DNA from: Eucommia ulmoides
Taxonomy: Eukaryota; Streptophyta; Magnoliopsida; Garryales; Eucommiaceae
Assembly (NCBI GenBank): GCA_016647705.1
Contig: CM028336.1
Coordinates: forward strand, 7,577,380-7,641,379
Direction of reading: 5' to 3'
DNA: 64,000 nt
The first letter of the stretch is position 1. Each line of letters starts with the position of its first letter. This document shows positions 1 to 11,534 of the stretch, in pieces. Made by a program: the position numbers and the translations under genes. Below the pieces are notes generated by a model, which saw only the letters and a program-made list of their open reading frames with translations, was not told the DNA's origin and searched no databases.

Positions 1-35
1 TTGTACGTGCTATTAGGAAAACGGATAAGAGTTGG

Positions 36-2548
36 ATGGATGTCAAATATAGATTTAGCGAAGAATACATGAAGGGGGTGGCAGCCTTTATAGAATTTGC
101 GCGAACTAATGCTATCAATAATTCGAACAAGATACATTGTCTTTGTCGAAAGTGTTTGAATTCTGTGTCCAAAACATTCTACGATGTGGAGCGTGACATA
201 CTTATGTATGGATTTCAATTAAGTCACAAAGAATGGATATTTCATGGGGAGAGGGTTTCTTTGACAATTGTTGATCATACGAGCGGCGATGAAATTCTTG
301 AGATGTTGGATGACATGCTAGGCACAAACCATATAGATGTGAGTATGGATGATGGTGATGGTGGAGGGGAAGTTCAAGAGGACTTGCATGATGGTAAAAA
401 TATAGCATTTGAGAGGATGCTTAGAGAATCACAACGTGAATTATATCCCGGTTGTTCTAAGTATTCGACACTTTCATTTGTTGTAAAGCTCATTCACATA
501 AAGGTAATGAACAAGTGGAGTAACAAATCCATCAATTCGTTTTTTCCTTTTTTGAAGGATGCTTTGCCAGAAGGTGAGACAATCCCCTCTTCACACTATG
601 GGGCCAAAAAAATGTTACGGGATTTGGGATTGGGATATTTGTCAATTCATGCTAGCAAATATGATTGTGCTTTGTTCTGGAAAGAGAATGAAAAGGATGA
701 CAATTGTCCGGTATGCTGTGAGTGTAGATGGAAAAGGAATGACAGAAAGGGTAAGAAAATTCTGCATAAAGTGCTATGCTACTTTCCATTGAAACCCAGG
801 TTGCAAAAATTGTTTATGTCGCGAAAAACGGCCGAAGATATGAGGTGGCATAAAGAGAAGCGCGTTGATGATGGTGTTTTGAGGCATCCTGCTGATGCCG
901 AAGGTAGGAAGAATTTGGATAGAAAATTTCTCGCATTTGCTAATGATCATCAAAATGTGAGATTGGGTTTGGCTACGGATGGGTTCAATCCATTTGGGAA
1001 CATGAGTAATTCTTATAGTATGTGGCCTGTCCTGCTCATCCTTTATAATTTGCCACCATGGAAGTGCATGAAAGAGCTAAATATTTTGATGTCATTGTTA
1101 ATTCCAGGACTAAAAGCTCTAGGAGATATCGATTTCTATATGCAACCGTTAGTTGATGAATTGAAAGATTTATGGTCGAATGGGGTGCACACCTACGATG
1201 CCTATATTTCAAGTCATTTCACCCTATATGCTGCACTTCTTTAGACTATAAATGACTTTCCTGCTTATGCCAATATGTCTGGGTGGAGCACATATGGGTT
1301 TAAGGCATGCCCTACATGCAACGATGAAACTCCTTCAACAAGGATACTCTCCAAAACATGTTATATGAGACATCGTCGTTTTTTGCCAGCAAATCATGCT
1401 TGGGGTAATAGTAAGAAATTTAACGGACTGTCAGAGCTTGATCCAAGACCTAAACAAATGTCTGGGCATGATGTATTACAACAACTTTTGGATTTATCGG
1501 GGACTTTCACACGATGAAAACATCCAACCAACAAGAAGAGAAAGCGTCAGGAAGATGAAAGTAACTGGACAAAGAAGAGTATTTTATTTGAACTACTTTA
1601 TTGGGTAAAGCACCAAATGAGAAATTGTCTTGATGTCATGCATATCGAGAAGAATATATGTGATAATGTTGTTGGGACTTTACTCAGTATAGAAGGCAAG
1701 AATAAAGACACAATAAAAGCACAGATGTATTTTGCTGACATGGGAATAAGAACTGAGTTACACCTAAAAAAGCACGGTGATTCCTATGTGAAGCCTCCCG
1801 CATGTTACACTTTGTCTAAGAGTGAGATACAGGGATTTTGTGAGTTTTTGAAATCTGTTCGATACCCAAACGGTTGTGTAGCGCATATATCACGATGTGT
1901 AAGCATTGCTGATGGTAAAGTGTTGGGATTAAAGAGTCACGATTGTCATGTATTGTTGTAACGTCTTGTTCCTGCTGGAATACAAGGTTACTTAGGCAAA
2001 GAAGTATGCACAACACTATTTGAGTTGGGAGAATTTTTTCGGCAATTGTATTAAAAGACACTGCGACTTCAGGTGATAGAATAATTGGAAAAAGATATTG
2101 TTCTCATCCTTGTAAATTGGAGATGATATTTATTCCTGCATTCTTCGATGTGATGATACACTTAGCTGTCCACCTTTCTGCTGAGGCAAAACTCGGGGGA
2201 CCTGTACATTATCGATGGATGTATCCAATTGAGAGATATCTCAAAACTCTGAAAGGCTTCGTTACCAACAAAGCACGTCCTGAAGCATCGATAGCTGAAG
2301 CCTATATCGCTAAAAAAAGTTTGACATCATGTTCAATGTATTTGAAAGGAATCGAAACCAGATTTAATCGGGATGAACGGAATGATGATGGTGGTAACCA
2401 AGATAGAAATATAGGGTTATCAGTTTTTTCACAAAAGGTGCGTCCTTTCGGACATGCACGTGTATGTACTGAATTGAGAACAAATTTCGAACTCGTGCAG
2501 TGGTATGTCTTGAATAACTACGAGGAGGTGAAACCATATATTGAGTAA
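36..2548 (+). pseudogene. CACTA TNP2-type transposase, decayed
   Basis: Product would be the DNA transposase of a CACTA element. Order seen: an N-terminal transposase-associated domain (about residues 1-75, with CLCRKCLN and the YGF...W.FHGE pattern), then the TNP2 core (LGLGYLSIHASKYDCALFW, ATDGFNPFGNMS, YDA..., SGWSTYGFKACPTC, the CLDVMHIEKNICDN block), then a DUF4218-like region (GGPVHYRWMYPIERYLKTLK). The frame starting at 36 continues past stops at 1242 (TAG where the family has Trp: AALL-stop-TINDFPAY), 1515 and 1959, then shifts by one base near 2105-2115 into the DUF4218 part. Relatives often begin MDKSWM; here the matching codon upstream of 36 is ACG, so the true start may be lost or lie in an upstream exon. 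A splice donor follows the GTATTGAG region near 2547. Confidence 0.88.
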
Positions 2549-2624
2549 GTTGAAATTCATTTGTTAATATCTACTAGCAACATTTTTTTTTAATTCTTTA
2601 TGTAATATAAATATTTTTTTCATA

Positions 2625-3825
2625 GTCAGAATGAATATGAATTGATGTTGGAAAGTGAAGAAAACATTCATCAGAGGCAACAACAATATTTCCCTTCGTG
2701 GTTCAAAGCACATGTAAGTATCAAAGTTCGTGTTTAACTAAAAATTACGATACAATGATATAACTAATTAAAATTATGGTATTTGTATTGTTTATCATTT
2801 AGATGAGAAAGTTGCACAGTAAGGGATCTCTTGAAGCTATAGATGAATTGCATGCCTTAACCAACGGCCCTGACAAGAGAGTTAGGTTGTACCCAGCCTG
2901 CATAGTCAATGGTGTATGATTCCACACAAAGGACCGTGATGATCGTCGCACTAGTCAAAATTGTGGATTGATGGTTGAAGGGAATAATCCACGCGAGCAT
3001 CCTTATGAGGACTTGAGCACTAATGTATGGCATAATCTTTGTGATCTCTTTGAGTCGGAAAAATTCCAGGTAGTAAATGCTATGTTTGAGCATTAACATT
3101 AATATCTCGTCAATGATTTAATTGTATACATGTTCATTGACTTTGTATACATATAATGTAGAAGCGATCGGTTGCAAATCAAAGGAATCGCAAGAAACTA
3201 TTGTACAATTATGTATCTGGATCCAAGGCATACGCAACACGCTTGCACACGAAGGTTGTAATAAAGTCATTTATAAATTTTAAATTAATGGTGCAAGTTT
3301 TTTTATTCTATAGTAATATTTTTGAAATGTAGAACCCAGAAACAGGTACATACCCAGATATTTTTGATGTCTATAGGAACACACACCAAAGGGCTGATGG
3401 GACATGGCTTGCACCGACAGCTGAAAATCTATATGTAAGTTTGTAAATATTATATTAAAATTTTAACTTTTAGTATTGCTAAAATCCTCCTAGCCTGTTA
3501 AAATTAAAAAAAAAAAATAAAATCCTTTACTAGTTAATTTTATTTTATAGAGACAAATGATGGAGATGAAAGAAAAGCCTATAGAAGAAGGAAAAAAAAC
3601 CTATGAGTGATGAGGAGATTCATGAGGCCGTTCTAGGCCACAAATCGGGATATGTTAGAGGCCTCGGTCCCGGTCCAAAACCAACCTCCACTCACAGTTC
3701 TACATCTTCCCGTGGGCCAACACAAGAAGATTTTGATAACATGTAGGCTCAAATTGAAGTACTGACACAAATGATAGTACAACAATCATATGGTAGAATG
3801 GGACCGTCATCGTCATCATGGTAAT
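2625..3825 (+). pseudogene. CACTA C-terminal exons, Transposase_24-like
   Basis: A chain of short exon-like blocks separated by AT-rich introns: about 2628-2715 (ending FPSWFKAH), 2803-3069 (MRKLHSKGSLEAIDELHAL, NGPDKRVRLYPACIVNGV, then a TGA, then FHTKDRDDRRTSQNCGLMVE), 3163-3255 (KRSVANQRNRKKLLYNYVSG), 3333-3435 (NPETGTYPDIFDVYRNTHQR) and 3551-3822 (a long polar C-terminus). The last three blocks resemble the plant transposase family Pfam Transposase_24 (Ptta/En/Spm). The block normally seen after the IVNG motif in TNP2 proteins (DUF4216) is not visible here, so the TNP2-like part runs almost directly into the Transposase_24-like part. In-frame stops are present. Exon borders are my reading of AG/GT sites. 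Confidence 0.65.
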
Positions 3826-3829
3826 TTTT

Positions 3830-5100
3830 GTATTTGATTTTCTTATAAGTTAATTAATGTTAATGTATCTAAGAAAAAGGAAACAAAAAGGGGAAAAAAA
3901 AATATTTGCTATTGGAAAAAGGACAGAAGAGAGAACAACTAGAAAAAAAAAAAAAAAAAAGAAGAAGTAAAAGTGCACGGCTTATGAAAGGCGCGTGCCT
4001 TACTGGTTCCGTTCACATTTCTGTTCGCATTTCTGTTCTGTTTCCATTCACGTTTCTGTTCTATTTCGGTTTGCATTTTTGTTCTATTTCTGTTGGCGTT
4101 GTGTTCTGTTTCTGTTTGCATTTTTGTTCTGTTTCCGTTTGGGTTTCTATTCTGTTTCCGTTCACGTTTCTATTCACATTGTTGTTTCTGTTCTTCTGTT
4201 TCTGTTCACGTTACTAATTCTTTTATTATTTAGTTGTTTATTTGTGTTATTTGTATAGTTTTTTATTTAATAGAATTTAATTTATATTGTTTGTTAGAAC
4301 CAAATTAAATGGCTAGTGAATGATCAAAAGACCCCGCGTCTGTTCTGTTTTTTCTGTTTTTGCAATGGAATGCTTAGATTCTAGACACTATTTTTGTTCT
4401 GTTTCTGTTCGTTTTTGCTGTTTCTGTTATGTTTCTTTTATATTTCTGCTTCTGTTCTGTTTTATAATCTATTTTTGTTGTTTCTGTTCTGTTTCTTTTG
4501 CAATGGTATGCTCTGTTTTCTTCTTCTTGCCTTGCGTTTCTGTTCTGTTTTGGTTCGCGTTTCTGTTCACGTTGTTGTTTCTGTTCTTCTGTTTCTGTTC
4601 ACGTTACTAATTATTTTATTATTTAGTTATTTATTTGTGTTATTTGTATAGTTGTTTATTTAATAAAATTTAATTTATATTGTTTGTTAGAACCAAATTA
4701 AATGGCTAGTGAAGGATCAAAAGAGGGGTATGTTCTGTTTTTTTCTGTTTTTGCAATGGAATGCTTAGATTCTAGACACTATTTTTTGTTCTGTTTCTAT
4801 TCGTTTTTGCTGTTTCTGTTATGTTTCTTTTATATTTATGTTTCTGTTCTGTTTTATAATCTATTTTTGCTGTTTCTGTTCTGTTTCTTTTGCAATGGTA
4901 TGCTCTGTTTTCTTCTTCTTGCCTTGCGTTTCTGTTCTGCTTTGGTTCGCGTTTCTGTTCACGTTTCTGTTTTCGTTCTTCTGTTTTTGTTCACGTTTCT
5001 ATTTTTGTTATTATTTAGTTGTTTAGTTGTTTATATAATTGAATTTAATTTCATTAGGATTGTTTATTATAACTCAAATTAAATGGCTAGTGAATGATCA
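3830..5100. repeat. TTCTGTT-rich simple-sequence DNA with a ~390-bp higher-order repeat
   Basis: Pyrimidine-rich degenerate repeats (variants of TTCTGTTTCTGTTC) fill the block. On top is a longer period: AACCAAATTAAATGGCTAGTGA recurs near 4299 and 4691 and, as a variant, near 5073, each followed by a similar stretch. The long predicted reading frames here are translations of low-complexity DNA and are not genes. Position inside the CACTA element suggests internal filler. Confidence 0.8.
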
Positions 5101-5460
5101 AATTTAATGTCGTTAGCCTAGCTTCGCTCAGGCTAGCGCCTTACCTTGCGCCTAGGCTCTCGAACCCCTTGTGCACCTCGGTGCGCCTAGAGCCTTTAAC
5201 AACTATGGGTTCTTAAACAAATTAGTTGTGACTTATCAATTTATCTGATTTGTTTGTGATGCAGATTAATTGTTCGTTGATAAGACTATTTTTGTGCAAG
5301 TGAAAATATTTGATACAAATATTTTGCCTTTTTTTTTTTTTAATTCTTTTTTTTGGGCAAGAATGAGATTGTTATAGATTATGCATGTTATAGATTTTTG
5401 TTTCTCTTTATTTTGGATGTGATAAACAGTTCACATTCTAAATATATGTCTCAAGTTCTA
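5101..5460. other. Non-coding CACTA interior
   Basis: No coding signal. It starts with a GC-richer segment (5110-5205) with repeated GCCTAG/GCGCC words that resembles dispersed plant repeats of the gcgcctag type, then becomes AT-rich. Confidence 0.5.
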
Positions 5461-6070
5461 ATGACGATCGATGTGTGCTTTTATTAGTGAGGAAATTATT
5501 CAAATGAATTTTGTTGCAAATTGTTACTTTTAGCGAGAAATTTAGTTGGTTTCTATACATAAGTTATCAGCGAGAAAATTATTCAAATATATTTTGTTGC
5601 AAATTCTTACTTTTTGCGAGAAATTTAGTTGGTTTCTAAATATGAATTATTAGCAAGGAAATTTTTCAAACAAAATTTGTTGCAGAATCTTACTTTTAGT
5701 GAGAAATTTAGTTTGTTGTTAAATGTGAATTATTAGCGAGGAAATTATTCAAATAAAAGTTGTTGCAAATTGTTACTTTTAGCGAGAAATTTAGTTGGTC
5801 GGTAACTATTAGCGACGAAATTATTCAAATAAATTTTGATACAAAAGATGACTTTTAGCGACCAAGTAGTTCATTTAATGAGGAAATTAGCGACAAGTTA
5901 ATTCCTCGCTAAATATATAGTTTTAGTGAGGAATTTAAAATTCGTCACTAAAGACTTTTAACGACGAAGTTTCTGCAACAACCGTGGCAATGAATCCATT
6001 TCCTCGCTAAAAAGCTTTAGTGACGAATCTAGTACTTTTAGCGACAAATTTTTTTCTCATTAAAAAGCAT
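5461..6070. repeat. CACTA subterminal repeats
   Basis: Repeated units of roughly 80-95 bp contain the words TTAGCGAG(G)AAATTATTCAAAT and GCGAGAAATTTAGTTGGT (for example near 5500, 5575, 5650, 5730, 5800). Towards the end they give way to shorter inverted words (TTAGTGACGAAT / ATTCGTCACTAAA). Subterminal arrays like this are the known binding sites of CACTA TNPA-type proteins; the role here is inferred from position and family. Confidence 0.85.
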
Positions 6071-6083
6071 TTTTCTTGTAGTG
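6071..6083. repeat. CACTA right terminal inverted repeat
   Basis: TTTTCTTGTAGTG reads CACTACAAGAAAA on the minus strand, the standard terminus of plant CACTA elements. Subterminal repeats stop immediately inside it. The next three bases, TCT, would be one copy of the target duplication. Confidence 0.9.
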
Positions 6084-6360
6084 TCTGGTTGTGGCTAAAC
6101 AAGATCCAATAGATTTGGCCAGATCTAGTTCCGATCTAGCCAAATCCATCTCTTTCTCAATATCTGGAAACCAAATCTGGATCAAATTTGGTTTTCAAAT
6201 TTTATATTTTTTTTTTTTTTACTTGTTATTAATACATATATTTTCTATTGATCAAATTGTTACTAAAATGCTTGTTAATTTATTATTGTTTTGGTCCAGT
6301 TTGTATTTTTTTTTTCACACTTTTTGGTGTTTTTAGATGCATAATTTGATATTGGCTGTT
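6084..6360. other. AT-rich flank of the CACTA element
   Basis: Contains a short duplicated GATCTAG/CCAAATC stretch (6105-6170), then T-rich DNA. No gene seen. Confidence 0.6.
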
Positions 6361-6930
6361 GAATTTTTTTTTTTTTTTTGGGTGGTGGTGGCAATAGTAA
6401 ATGTTGGTTGTCGTGGTGACAATCAATATTTGTTGTGACGGTAGGGGTGATAGTGAATGTTTACCCAGTGGTGGTGGCGGTAATAGTAAATGTTTGCTGT
6501 GGTGGTGGAAATAATGATAGTGCATGTCTGTTGTGGCGGCGGAGATTGTAATAGTGAATACTTGCTATGGTGGTGGAGGTGATAGTGGACATTTGTTGTG
6601 GTGGTGAAGGTGATAGTATATGTTTACGTGGCAATGACGGTAATAGGGAATATTTACTAGATTCTGCTGTGGTGGTGGCGGTGATAGTGAATATTTGTTG
6701 TGATGGTGGTGGTTGTAGTGAATGTCTGTTGTCGTGGTACCAATGATAGTCTTGTTGTGGTGGTGGCGGTGGTAGTGAACATTTGTTGTGGTAGTGGGAG
6801 GTGATAATGAATGTTTATTATGGTGGTGGTTGTAATAGGAAATATTTGTTGTGGCGGTGTCGATGATGATAATGAATATTTTGTGTGATGGTGGAGGCGA
6901 TAATGAATATTTTAGTTTTTCCAGTAAGCA
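6361..6930. repeat. GGTGGT/TGTTGTGG minisatellite
   Basis: Degenerate units of about 30-40 bp, built on GTGGTGGTGGCGGTGATAGT then GAATGTTTGTTGT, repeat through the block. Reading frames across it on either strand give His/Thr/Pro-rich or Val/Gly-rich low-complexity peptides and are not genes. Similar sequence recurs at 7985-8240, 8410-8710 and 8815-9150. Confidence 0.8.
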
Positions 6931-6957
6931 ATATATATATATGGGTATCCCTTATTA

Positions 6958-7069
6958 ACAAGGTGTGGCTCAAGTAACAAGTGGTAAAACCCGTTTGAAT
7001 TAAAACAGTTGAGGAACCTCCGCAAGGTTTGTGGATGTGAGGAAACTTGTGGATATTCCAAAAAAAAAA
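6958..7069 (+). mobile_element. Putative tRNA-derived SINE with target duplications
   Basis: A 112-bp body starts near AAGGTGTGGCTCAAGTAACA (an A-box-like GTGGCTCAAGT) and ends in an A run at 7060-7070. A degenerate B-box-like CCGTTTGAATT lies about 30 bp in. The body is flanked by near-identical 19-bp direct repeats, 6939-6957 and 7070-7088 (17 of 19 match, both starting ATATGGGT). Size, A tail and long target duplication fit a SINE. The B box is weak and the family is not recognised. Confidence 0.5.
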
Positions 7070-7088
7070 ATATGGGTCTCCCTTACTA

Positions 7089-7966
7089 CATACCAACAGT
7101 TTGAGAGATTCCACGTATACCTAGAACAACAAACGAATAACCTAATACAAAATAACTGGATCGAGACACTCCTATACAACTGGCTGCCTACCAAAAATAA
7201 ACGCACCGACACGCTCGGATCCAAGACCATAAAACAGATACCACTACACCATGTCCAAGACTTCGATTGGAAACAAAACATTAAATTCAAAACTCAAGCT
7301 AGGAGGCACTCCTCTTCTTGAAAAGGCTTGCCTCCGCTGCACTTGGGAAAGAGGCAGCCAGCGCTGCTGTGCACGGCTCCCCCACCTCTCAGCCGGAACC
7401 AACATCAAATTGACCTGTCAAAACTCCTTCCTTACTGTGCAACAGAGTTGGTACTGCGCTTTTGCAACAGTTCTACTCAGTTAAAGATACAATGTTTGGC
7501 AGATTAGCAAACTACTGACAAAAACAGTAGCAAACTCCTGCAGTTATAGGTCCCTTGACCGACGATAAGCAGCCCAACTCCAACAAAACTCTACCAAACC
7601 CAATCCAAACAGCAGAGTATTTTTCCAGGCAGTTCCAAACAGTCTGCTGCTGCCAAACTTCTGAAGGAATTGTTCCATTCTATCAGATAGCTCGAAGACG
7701 ACACCTTCCCATGCCAATGCTATATAGGGTTGACCAGAGAACGAACGACGTGCTTGAAATCAGCCATTGATTCCTCCACTCAAACACCATTGCTTTGCTT
7801 TGAACTCACCCTTGCTTTTTTCATTATTTTTTTTTCAGCTGTAAAGAAAACAAAAACTTTTTTTTTTCTTCAGTTTTTTATGTTATTCTTTTTCTGATCA
7901 TCCTGATTAAGATTTTTTTTTTCGATTAAGATTTTCCCTTTCTTTTGCTATTTTTTCACTTCTTCT
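7089..7966. other. Non-coding stretch, nothing recognised
   Basis: More balanced base composition than its neighbours (about 7090-7770), then T-rich to 7966. Short open frames occur on the plus strand (for example 7251-7484, Cys/Leu-rich) but none has a recognisable domain or gene-like context. Confidence 0.5.
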
Positions 7967-9165
7967 AATAATCCTTTATGCATCGAGGAATCCTCTACAA
8001 GACAATAGTAGTGAATGTTAGTTGTGGTAGTAATAGTGATAGTCTTATTGTGGTGGTGACGGTGATAAAATATATGATGTTGTGGTGATGGGATGCTATT
8101 TGTGGTAGTGTTAGTGGTGATTGTGAATGTTTGTTGTGGTAGCGGTGATGATTGTGGTGGTGATTTTGATTCAATGACCACAGTGGCGAGGGTGGCGATA
8201 GTGAATGGTTGCTACGGTTGTTGGGGGAATAGTAAATTGTTACTGTGGTGGTAAATTGTTATTTTTTTTTCTTTAGATTTTTGTGATTAAGGTGCATTTT
8301 TTTTTTGATTCAATTTTTCCCGCTCTCTTTTTTTTCCTTCTATTTTTTTCACTTCTTTTCCTTTTTCTAATAATCCTTTATGGACCGAGGGATCCTCTAC
8401 AAGACAGTAGTAGCGAATGTTAGTTGTGGTAGTAACAGTGACAGTCTTATTGTGGTGGTAGGGGCGATAAAAATGTATGCTGTTGTGGTGATGGGATGGT
8501 ATTTGTGGTAGTAGTGGTTACGATGATGGTGAATGTTTGCTGTGGTAACCGTGTGACAATAAATATTTGCAATGATAGTGAATGGTTGTTGTGATAACAG
8601 TGGTGGTAGATGGTTGCGGTAGTGGTGATTTTGATGCAATGGCCACGGTGGCAAGGGCGGTGATAGTGAATAGTTGCTACGGTTGTTGGGGGGATAGTAA
8701 ATTGTTATTATTTTTTTTCCAGATATTTCTGATTAAGTGTTTTGTTTTTTCTCACTACTTCTTATTGTAATAATCCTTTATGGACCGAGGGATCCTCTAC
8801 AAGACAATAGTAGTGAATGTCAGTGGTGGTAGTAGCAGTTATAGTCTTACTGTAGTGGTGGGGGTGATAGAAACGCATGCTATTGTTGTGATGGGATGGC
8901 ATTTGTGGTAGTAGTGGTTGCGGTGATGGTGAATGTTTGTTGTGATAGCCGTGATTGTTGTGGTGGTAGTAAAATTTAATGATGACGATAAATATTTGCA
9001 GTGATGGTGAATGGTTGTTGTGATAACAGTGGTGGTAGGTGGTTGTGGTAGTGGTGATTTTGATGCAATAGCCACGGTGGTGATAGTGGTGATAATAAAT
9101 GGTTGCTATGGCTATTGCGGTGATAGTAAATTGTTAATGCGGCGGTGAGTATCTATTGTGGAAAA
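7967..9165. repeat. Three tandem copies of a ~400-bp block
   Basis: AATAATCCTTTATG begins at 7967, 8369 and 8769, each time followed by (G)GATCCTCTACAAGACA, then the same order of GGT/TGT-rich repeats, then a T-rich tail. The period is 400-402 bp. Copies 2 and 3 (TGGACCGAGG) are closer to each other than to copy 1 (TGCATCGAGG). The third copy ends near 9165 at an A run. The block is itself made of minisatellite, so this is a higher-order repeat. Confidence 0.85.
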
Positions 9166-9633
9166 AAAAAAAAAGATTGCGGGTCATTCTTCTCATGATA
9201 AATTATGAGTTTCCAAAATTGGAATTGGAGTTTTCATTAGAAAAGTAAACTGGGAATAACTAATGAGTTTTGGGGTCACACAACAAATTATCCTATATAT
9301 TTTTAAAACAATTTTATCTTTTATCACAATCAATTACTTTTACTAATTTATTAATCTATTAATAAATTTTAACAGATCAGATTTAAGTGTAGATGATAAA
9401 TAATTAAACTTAATTTTATAAAAACTTTTAAATCTCAACCCACTAAATTATTTTTAAAAAAATAAAATATTTGGGAGAAAATTAGATACGAGAAAAAATA
9501 AGATAATGTAGTAATTACAATTTAACTTTTCCCAAATTTTAATTATAAAACTTACTAGGATTTATAAAAATAAATAAATAAATAAAATAATAGATATTTC
9601 CCAGTCATCATCATCAAATCTATTTATCCAACA
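9166..9633. other. AT-rich DNA upstream of the CHX pseudogene exon
   Basis: Occupies the place of intron 2 of the CHX pseudogene. No trace of CHX exons 1-2 was found upstream, so the 5' part of that pseudogene appears to be missing from this side. Confidence 0.5.
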
Positions 9634-10023
9634 GGAAAACCAGTGAAGAGAGCTTATATCAGTTTCATGACCTTCATCGTGATGCTGGCGGCGACCGGCC
9701 ACAACGTACGTAGGTCTCCCCAACCAACTTTGCCCTTTCCTCTTCGGCCTCTGCGTGCCAGATGGCCCTCCGTTGGGCTGCTCTCTAGTGGACCAGCTGG
9801 AGACCCTAATTTCCGGCATCTTCGTGCCACTCTTTATGGCCTATTGCGGTATGAATATCGATCTGTTCGTAATATATGATATGGCCTTCAATATGCTGCT
9901 GTGAGCCGTCGTCACCTCCGCCGTCCTGATAAAATTCTCGTCGATTCTGTTTCCGGCATTGCTATGTAAAATGCCGATGTGGGATGCCACAACGCTATCT
10001 TTGATCACGAGTGCCCAGGGTAT

Positions 10024-10405
10024 TGATATATGCCATTTACGTGGGCTTGTATGGTCTTGAATGTGGGTCTTGTGTTCTATTGTATTTTCTCTCTCTAGAT
10101 GGTGTAGTTGGTAGTGGGTCTTGGTAGTATATGTTAGTTTATGTAGTGGGTAGTTGTATTTCTCTCTAATTGTGTAAAGAGTGAGTCTAGATAGTTTATA
10201 GTATTTGGTGGTTGTGTTTTACGTGGGTTTGCATGTGGGTTGAGTCTCTCTCTCTCTCTCTCGAGGTAGTTGTGGTCTTGTTTGTATAAAGCCTTGTGGT
10301 GTTGAATGAAAAAGGGCGATTAATTTACGAAAGTTCCTATCTTCTTCTTCTTATTCTTCTTCCCATACTTCTCTCTTTTCCTCAACTCTAAATTCTTTCT
10401 TATCA
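10024..10405. mobile_element. Probable solo LTR inside the pseudogene's exon 3
   Basis: The CHX homology is interrupted exactly here: exon 3 stops before 10024 and resumes at 10406-10411. The 382-bp insert begins TGATAT and ends TTATCA, has a TATA-like GTATAAAG about 110 bp from its right end and a (TC)n tract, and is flanked by GGTAT and CGCAT, a poor 5-bp match (3 of 5). Ends, size and lack of coding sequence fit a solo LTR or TRIM. The degraded flanks suggest an old insertion. Family not identified. Confidence 0.5.
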
Positions 10406-10466
10406 CGCATTGTCCAAATTGCCATGTATTTCAGCGTCTTCACGAACCAGGTAAAGTTGTTGACCT

Positions 10467-10475
10467 GATTATTTC
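10467..10475. repeat. MULE target-site duplication, left copy
   Basis: GATTATTTC, identical to 21039-21047, directly outside the MULE terminus. Confidence 0.9.
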
Positions 10476-10727
10476 GAGTTTTTTACACATTGGGTCCAAA
10501 AAGTTACAAAAATACCAAAATGGATCCCCTTTTCACTTATTTACTAAAATGGGTCTTTCCAGCTTTGCTACAGTCTATTTCATGATTTTTATTTTTATTT
10601 TTTAATTTTTTTAGAAACCAGCCTTGTCAAGGCCGGTTTCTAAAAGAGGGGCTGCCACCTTGGCAGTCTCCCTCGTACCCCCACCCCCACCTCCACCCCC
10701 CATCCCATACCATCCCCATCCATATAT
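10476..10727. repeat. MULE left terminal inverted repeat
   Basis: Matches the reverse complement of 20831-21038. Shared landmarks in order: GGGTCCAAAAAGTTACAAAA, CTTATTTACTAAAATGGGTC, the internal palindrome GCCTTGTCAAGGC, and CATCCCATACCATCCCCATC. The left copy carries about 45 extra bases near 10645-10690. Confidence 0.9.
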
Positions 10728-11534
10728 ATATATATTTTAAATAATAACTAATTTTTTTAAACATTTTTTTAATAAATAATAACTAATTTTTTTTAACTTT
10801 TTTTTTAATTATAAATAATAACAAACAAAAAAAAAATTCTGTTATGGATAGACTATATTTTATCAACTCAAACTTACAAAAACAAAATTGCATCATCATC
10901 AAAATAGCTCATCTAACTAACTTTGACGATTATTTAAAAAAAATTCACTAGTCCATTTTTCAGTGTTATAATTTTTATTGCGTAGTATTACGAACGCAGT
11001 TTATGTACAAAAAAATTGGGATTCATTTATGTTACGGATAGGTCATCGCCTATTAATTACCAAACCCGAGCAAGTCGGAGTTCTCAACCCCGTCAATGCT
11101 AATTTAAAAGTTGGGTCCGAGCCATCACTATGGCATTCAAAGATTTCAGTTGTATCAACGGGACAAAACGCACGCTCGCAATAAAGATTACAAATTTAAT
11201 CACTCAACGCTTCAAATCTAAAATTGAAGGTGAAAATGGACGTTATTTGAAAAAATACTTGACCAAACTGCCTAGATCTCGAAAAAATACCCTATATCAA
11301 AAGAAAAAAAAAATCTGAAACAGACCACCGAACGCAAAGTTATGCCTATCCAAATTTTCAATGGAGATATAAAATATTTCATAGTCTATATGCTTTAATT
11401 TAAGGGACAATCGGTGGGAGATCCTCCATTTAAGTTCTAATTGGTCAAAAGTTCTACATGCGGTAAAAACTTTTGATTTAGTCTCATATGCTTTAAAAAG
11501 ACGGAAGTCTTGCTCACGTAATAGCCACATGCTA
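10728..11534. other. AT-rich MULE interior, no gene recognised
   Basis: A/T tracts to about 10970, then a mixed stretch with short open frames (10978-11184 plus, 11297-11530 minus) that show no recognisable domain. Confidence 0.5.

Larger units (their letters stand above)
1..6083 (+). mobile_element. CACTA (En/Spm) DNA transposon, right-hand part
   Basis: The left end lies outside the window. Coding remnants run left to right: a TNP2-type transposase, then a Transposase_24-type C-terminal part. They are followed by simple-sequence DNA, a block of subterminal repeats and a right terminus reading TTTTCTTGTAGTG (6071-6083), the reverse complement of the canonical plant CACTA terminus CACTACAAGAAAA. 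The 3-bp target duplication cannot be checked because the left end is missing. Several in-frame stops and at least one frameshift mean this copy is non-functional. Family assignment is firm; age is not estimated. Confidence 0.9.

Noticed and set aside
3906-5082. Several overlapping plus-strand frames rich in Phe/Cys/Val (60-126 codons)
   Set aside because: They are translations of TTCTGTT-type simple-sequence repeats; adjacent frames are open for the same reason.
6961-7020. A possible tRNA gene (A-box/B-box-like words)
   Set aside because: No cloverleaf can be formed and the B box is degenerate; better explained as a SINE head.
6283-9075. Minus-strand His/Thr/Pro-rich frames
   Set aside because: They are translations of GGT/TGT minisatellites, with no conserved domain or start context.
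9634-9879. CHX exon 3 copy as part of a working gene
   Set aside because: Frameshift, stops, missing exons 1-2 and multiple insertions make it a pseudogene.
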